Below the pieces are notes generated by a model. The model made no database searches and had not been told where the DNA came from. It saw only the letters and a program-made list of their open reading frames with translations. Shown here piece by piece: positions 58,251-64,000 of a DNA stretch of 64,000 nt. A program made the translations under genes and the position numbers. Numbering within the stretch: the first letter of the stretch is position 1; every line of letters starts with the position of its first letter. Source of the DNA: Symsagittifera roscoffensis (taxonomy: Eukaryota > Xenacoelomorpha > Acoela > Convolutidae); assembly GCF_963678635.1 (NCBI RefSeq), contig NC_087066.1, forward strand, positions 18,869,877 to 18,933,876, written 5' to 3'.

Positions 58251-58807
58251 AATTTTTTCTACAGAATCTTGAATTTTCAATCTTGAACTGACTAGTTCAA
58301 ATTCAGTCAATGAAAATCATTTCAAACATCATCCCATTTCCACACCACTATCATTAGCGACAAACTTCTCCCTTCAAATAGATACCAAATTGTAACTGAA
58401 AGAACTCCCGGTCAAAAACAGGCAAAAGTTTTAGGTTTGAAAGATTAAACACTTTTTATATCGATGTCTCTACCTCTCCTATTACTCAGAACAAAAATCA
58501 ACAATGTTTTCTCAATTTATAACCCGCATATCCCAAAAAGATAAACATCATTTGAGATTAAAGACAGACTTCATTATGACCATTTTGCCTAAAGACAATG
58601 TATCTCTAAGAAAACCCCTAACCATCCCTTAAAAAAAATAGAAAGTTCATTCCTAAACCTCCAGATTTCACTGCGCCAAAATTTCTCCATATCGAAACCA
58701 TTGGTCAAAATTTAACAAAACAATTCGACCACACTTGATTTTAAAACCAAAAAAACTTTGGCGGGACAAATAGCTCTCAAGTAGTTCTTTCGAAATCAGA
58801 CCAGAAC
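58251..58807 (+). other. pol to env spacer of Y
   Basis: Corresponds to X 45,591-46,230; no gene accepted. Confidence 0.4.
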
Positions 58808-61800
58808 TTGAAAATATTTTTTTTTTTTTTCAATTTTTCTTCATTTTTCGCGTTAATTTTACAAGTTTTATTTTTTTATCGTCGAAACTCGATAGAAATA
58901 GCACCCCTCTTCTTCATAATTTTTTGCCTTTTCCTTGTAATTTTCATCTTCCGAAAAAAAAACCTAGCACAATTTGTTAAGAATCATTGACCATCTCCTC
59001 AGGTACGAGATTTTAACAACCTTTTGAAATGTTAAGAACTTTTTTTGATAAAAATGACATCTTTCTTCTTTTTGAAATTTTTCTCACCTTTCTAGCTTAC
59101 CTGGTTTTAACAATTTGCAATGCGTAAAAAAATGCAACAGTTATTTCTGCATAAGCATCAATCCTCCTAACCATTGTTATAGAAAAATACACTAAACTAA
59201 GGTTTTTCTTAAGAAAAAAGAATATCCATCAAAATATATCCAAAATTGCTATTCAACAACTCAGTAAACAATACCCACCAACCACTGCACCCCGGGACCC
59301 CCCAAAAACAGAAACATCTAGTCGAACAAGGCAATCCCAATCATCTACACGCTTTTCATTCCAAGAGAATCTCTAATAATTTGAAGAAAGACACGTATCA
59401 TTACCCGAACTTTTGATAGCAGATATTCGAAAAAACCCCTAAAGAGCCAAAATAGGAACCAAAATAAAACATCTACCGCTCACTCCAACAAGATTTTAGT
59501 AAAATCAAATTCTGACATCTACAAAAAAATAGACAAACTTTTCGTCCCCAAAACCTTACAACACCTAGAGTTTATTTTATTCTACCTTCATCGCCACCTT
59601 GAACTCCCTTAGATTTTTCTAATATTACAATCCAAGTACTCCCCCTTCATTCAAAACAATTTTTCAACAAAAAAACCCAGATATTATATCAGACTTTTTA
59701 AAATCAAAACCAGCCTCCAAATAAATTCGTGAGAAAATTTTTTAACCCCCCACTTCAAGACAACGTTTTCCACATTGGATGACACAAGTATTCTCCCAAG
59801 GCGAATCAAAGTTATTAAAGGAAAACATAGATATTTCAACCGAAACCTGCTTGCCACTACCAGATACGCTGTCACTACCATCAATACCTTCAACAACAAT
59901 TCGAACAACAACCATTACGTTTTCCCTTCACTTCCCTACAAGTTTAGACGATCGATATCGTGCAGTTTTAACTACCAGTATTTCTTAACAATTAGATTGG
60001 AATACATTTGTAGCACCCCTTCCCTATTTGGACAACATCTTGATAGTATTAGACTATATAATTGGGCACTAAACAGAATAAAGTTTACAAACGACATCCA
60101 TAAAGACATACAAGAACATATTATACAAACCCTCAATCAAGATAACTTAACCCAAAAACTAGAAAAAACAGTAAAGCTGAAAGATTTATATCATCACCTA
60201 CTACCACTAGCTCCACCAAATATAACAGCTCAATTTTTACCCACCCCACATTGATCACAACAGAACTTATCTACAAGTACGATAGATATACAAAAACACA
60301 TTAGGCTACATAACATTTTACAACCCATATTCAGGATTATCATACAGCTTTATCTTTTAATAGTTTTCATCTTTAAAGACCTTTTCCTCTTTTTACCTCT
60401 CGAACTACATCTCACCAAGAACTTTCCCTTCGTACAGTAGCACAAGATCTCATGTTTTTACGTTATGATTGTGAAGAAAAGTATTATCAACACTACATAA
60501 AAATGCAATTAATCAGGTAACACACAAGATATAAAAATCAAAAAACGTAAAAACAACAATTTACTCGAAAGTACGAGCAACAAGAAAGAACTCAGAAAAA
60601 AAGAACATTATTCACATGTTTCAAATGGAAACATAATTAGACTCGATCATGAATTTTTTTACCAAAAAAGAATGGACAGAATTTTGCATCTGAACTCTGA
60701 AGATTGCAAAAACGAAAAACAACGATTAAAGATAATTACAAATGAGGGCCTTAACTAGATATTCAGAAATATTTCAAGAGAAACCATTGTCAATTTAAGT
60801 TAGACAATCAATATCCGTACCACGATGCACTCGGACACGTTTAAATTCTGATTTAGATGGCAAAATTGGACACCACGCATTGGAATAAGCAATCCCGCGA
60901 ACTGTAAAGCCGACACAAGAAACAAATGATATCAAGATATACTGTTTTTTAATTGAAAATTTCAAGTACAAAAAGAAGAACTATTAAGTAATTTAGGAGA
61001 CGAGACTATAATTTATCAAGGATTGCGCTTAGCTTTGTAAAAAAAAGATCAAGGATATTGCGATCATACGACTCGGACGCAAGCAACTATTGTTTGCAGG
61101 TTACACAATTCAAGTTGCTAAACCCTTGCAAGAAAGATAAAAGTTTCATGAAAAATATTTGATTGAAACGATTCTTTTCGAAAAATCAACCCTGACAGAA
61201 GAAGATCAGTTAGTCAAAAATTTAGTATTATCGATGGTATTGACCACAAACAAACACGTTTTCAAAGTTACCCTGAAACAGAAGTAGCTTGTAAATATCC
61301 CAAACCACTTTTCAAAACACAAGATTCAGAAATCCTTAATGAAAACGAACAAGTTTTCGACATGAAAGCAGGAAAATTAATTATTGACCCAGAGCACCCA
61401 TATCAAAGCCGCAAAGATGAAAAATCTTATATCCCGGTAACAGTTTATAAGAGCACAGGAAACCGCGACGGAAAACTTTGTCCACAAGATATAGATAGTA
61501 CACGACTACAAGAACTCCTACTTATGAAATACACATTTTTAGTACAATCCACTACGATATACATCCTGATATAAAATTAGACAATACAATAAAAAGCAGT
61601 TTTCAAGAAATATCAAAATCTGAGCTAGAAACATTTCACCATCTTTGTGATCTTAAACCTACGCAAATACTGCAATCACTCACTCTGGCAGTGTTAGAAA
61701 TACCCTTTGCAGAATTTTTACCCTCAGGCAACAGACCCAACTTCATCGATAATGAGGAAAAAATTCTTTGCTACTACAAATATACTAAAAAAATTTTCAC

Positions 61801-62842
61801 CAGTATATATTTTGAAGATAAGAAGTGCTACAAACGAATCCCTGTATTCCATAAAGTTAAACTAAACTTTGTAGATATACTTTCACGACGCACATATCTT
61901 TGGGATACAGCTCTCCCATTGGATCTGAAAACAGCGACAACGTGTACAGCTGAACCCAAATGAAAATTTTTTTTCCCACTCCATATCCTTTATTCATGGC
62001 ACCATAGATGGAATTTTTACCAGAAAGCATACGCGCATTAGCTCGCAACCCCAATATAGACTTACAATCAAAAGGTATTTATTCTGGATCAACATGACAA
62101 CATTGTACTTAAAACATCGCAATAGAACACAACAATTCCAAGAACTCCTCAGAAAATTGGATACAATACAAAAACAATCAATTCATCAAAACATACGAAA
62201 CTCTGCTGAAATTTACAGCGGACTTTCGAAAACATTAAAGTCTACATATAAATTAAAGGTGAAAAATACCGTCAACAAATTATCTCACCATTTAATATTT
62301 TCAGGTTTGTCAACCTAAAAAATAAATTCCTAGCTTTTCTAGGATGAACTTACTTTATGTTAGAAAAGTTGACTATATGATTAGCCATTTTTACTTCTTT
62401 GGATTGTTCTTCTCATTGTTGATAGGGGTCTATAACACATGAGCCATACATATGAAAGTAAACAAACAAGGAAGTGTAGCACGCTTTTTTGCAGTTTTTT
62501 GGAAATTTTGCTCCTCTCTCAATTAACAAGATTCTCCTTGACGCTCAGATTAGCGGTTATAATGAAAAACAATTCGCCAAACTAGATACATTTGATACTT
62601 CACAGGACAATACAAAGTTAAAATCTTTAGCACAGCCACGTTTACACAGCCTATCACAAAATCATCCTTTATCTTTAGTCCCGCGAAAACAAAGAATTAC
62701 ACAAGCAATTGCAGAACATACCTCTCAAGAAAATAGCTTTCCACAAACTCCAGTATCTCACATAGCACTCCACCAGTCGAACACTGACGACACAGACAAT
62801 CAATTTTGGTTCTCAAAACAACCATCTTTTAGCACTCGATGA
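58808..62842 (+). pseudogene. env-like glycoprotein of Y
   Basis: Hydrophobic start 58,808-58,960 ('LFFIIFCLFLVIFIF') and the junction CTCAG^GTACGA (58,999-59,008). Pro/Ser/Thr-rich part to about 59,990, then 'LYNWALNRIKFTNDIHKDIQ' (60,055-60,115). 'QGYCDHTTRTQATIV' (61,042-61,086), 'NEDEQVFDMKAGKLIIDPEH' region from 61,345, an open stretch with 'CYKRIPVFHKVKLNFVD' (61,829) and 'SRRTYLWDTA'. Membrane anchor remnants 62,320-62,450. The cytoplasmic tail 62,525-62,840 is open and holds 'NHPLSLVPRK', matching 'NHPLSLVSRN' of X. It ends at TGA 62,839-62,841, which overlaps an ATG that starts ORF3. Stops and frameshifts elsewhere. Confidence 0.7.
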
Positions 62843-64000
62843 GTCGACAGATTGAATTCCTCAACGGTTACTTTTCCTATTCATCCAACCTCTAACGCCA
62901 ATCCTCCAGCATTTCTGTTTCAGACCCCACCTCTTCCCCCATACCGTTTTTCAACTAACTCACCACGCATGGACTCAAATGACTCTGCACACAGTTTTTA
63001 AAACTACTTCTAATACAACTGGCGTCGAGTTCCTTGATTCAGAACCCAGGCCGTCAACTTTTCTACAAATACTCTTCCAGCCCGCCCCTTACACCTCAAT
63101 TTCCCAATTGCATTTCTTCCGCCCCTCCTCATATACTGGCGCCTTACCCGTGTCTTTTCCCCGATGTCGAGCGACCAACCCGACCCACAGATAAAAAATT
63201 AGAACATGAGTTAGACAATTTTATAACCCAAAAAGAAGCACCTTCATAATATAATTAATGCTTTAACACCTCACCAATTAGCACACTCTGCCTAAACATC
63301 CGAATCCTCAATTCACTCAGCCAAAACAGCACCCACTAGAAGCCATAGAGTATTAAAACGAGAACTCCCTAACGCCGATCATCCCGAGTATATGCCCGCA
63401 GCATCCGCAACATACTGACTTAAAAGAGTTTTTAGCTTAAAAGTTACCATCTTTCACCTAAAATGAATACTACGCAACCACTAACGACAACCAAACGAGC
63501 TTCGATGACTATTGCCTGTTTCCTACACTTTTTTGCGCACGTCTCACTCTCACTTTACTTACCCATTAAGCCTTCACCTAAACAACACCACCGAAGACAA
63601 TGAATTATGCCAATCACGCCTCTATAAGCTAACAACTCTACTTCACGAAAAACAATTCGAAACGATCGGACTAAACTAAACACTAAACAGTTTTAAATCA
63701 CAACGAGCAAAACAATTCTAAATAGATAACTATGATAACCCCACAACCTGCTACATGGAAGACACCCCAAATGAGGACAACCCCAATACTAACCATCAAC
63801 TAACAGAATTTTTTTTGTTAAATCCGAACATATATTTCAGATAGAAAGTACTAACAAAAGTTTGATATTACTATTGCTACTGCACTAAGAAGCTCAACGC
63901 ATACGAATCATACTCCCTCATCTTTCAATCATTTCACACTTCCTCTACATTTTCTCACACTCTGAGAACGTGACCTACACTGCTCGCATGAAATCATGTT
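62838..64000 (+). pseudogene. ORF3 of Y, cut by the window end
   Basis: ATG at 62,838 within ATGA shared with the env stop; first residues 'MSRQIEFL' against 'MSSQIGSL' in X. Later blocks in other frames: 'LNSSTVTFPIHPTSNANPPA' and 'RMDSNDSAHSF', 'KKLEHELDNFITQKE' (63,190-63,235), 'LHLNNTTEDNE' (63,572) matching 'LPLHNTTQDIE' of X, and 'NHQLTEFFLLNPNIYF' (63,797-63,840) matching 'NPQLTEKFFIKTSYLF'. Decayed, but the match runs along the whole length. Continues beyond the window. Confidence 0.6.

Noticed and set aside
1-64000. CRISPR arrays, rRNA or tRNA genes
   Set aside because: No short regularly spaced identical repeats and no cloverleaf or rRNA core words recognised on either strand.

Overview
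This is an AT-rich, gene-poor stretch of an invertebrate animal genome. I found no convincing host gene, tRNA, rRNA or CRISPR array. The DNA is mostly decayed large mobile elements. A nematode or related invertebrate is my best guess: the left part carries a broken copy of the Polinton/Maverick capsid family (the one annotated F54H12.2-like in nematodes), and the rest is a multi-copy, envelope-bearing Ty3/gypsy (Metaviridae) family. The species cannot be fixed from the sequence.

Layout. 1-1,990 is a diverged satellite with units of about 140-175 bp. 3,658-5,124 (minus strand) is a Polinton remnant with a capsid gene and an adenain-type protease. 5,125-8,302 holds nothing I recognise. From 8,303 to the right edge everything is one retroelement family, all in plus orientation. 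Copy W (8,303 to about 22,171) has a 5' LTR, leader, gag, pol, env and a post-env ORF. It is followed by a 428-bp tandem array (22,172-24,057) amplified from the element's own 3' end, then by two LTR-plus-leader units of a second subfamily (24,639-28,014). Copy Y (28,015-36,071 and 54,938-64,000) is interrupted inside its protease gene by copy X (36,072-54,933). X has TG...CA LTRs of about 404-411 bp and an exact 4-bp target duplication (CTTT) on its two sides. X in turn contains an extra LTR (52,290-52,699) from a further insertion. Part of the Y/X junction is duplicated (28,015-31,590 versus 32,840-38,483).

Gene content. Combining copies, the element reads: LTR, long leader, ORF1 (152 aa, basic, unknown), gag (matrix-like N terminus, gag core, CCHC knuckle), protease, reverse transcriptase, RNase H, integrase with GPF module, env-like glycoprotein with a C-terminal membrane anchor, ORF3 (unknown, proline/serine/threonine-rich N terminus plus a conserved C-terminal region), ORF4 (unknown) and 3' LTR. 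ORF1 and gag overlap by 8 nt, and env and ORF3 meet in an ATGA overlap in copy Y. Every copy has stops, frameshifts or deletions in pol and env, so none looks autonomous.

Most interesting: ORF1, ORF3 and ORF4 are extra genes around a retrovirus-like core. ORF3 keeps recognisable similarity in three separately decayed copies and has an open stretch of about 397 codons in X. The LTR also carries a hairpin whose stem is kept by paired changes between copies. This accessory gene set is my best candidate for an undescribed system.
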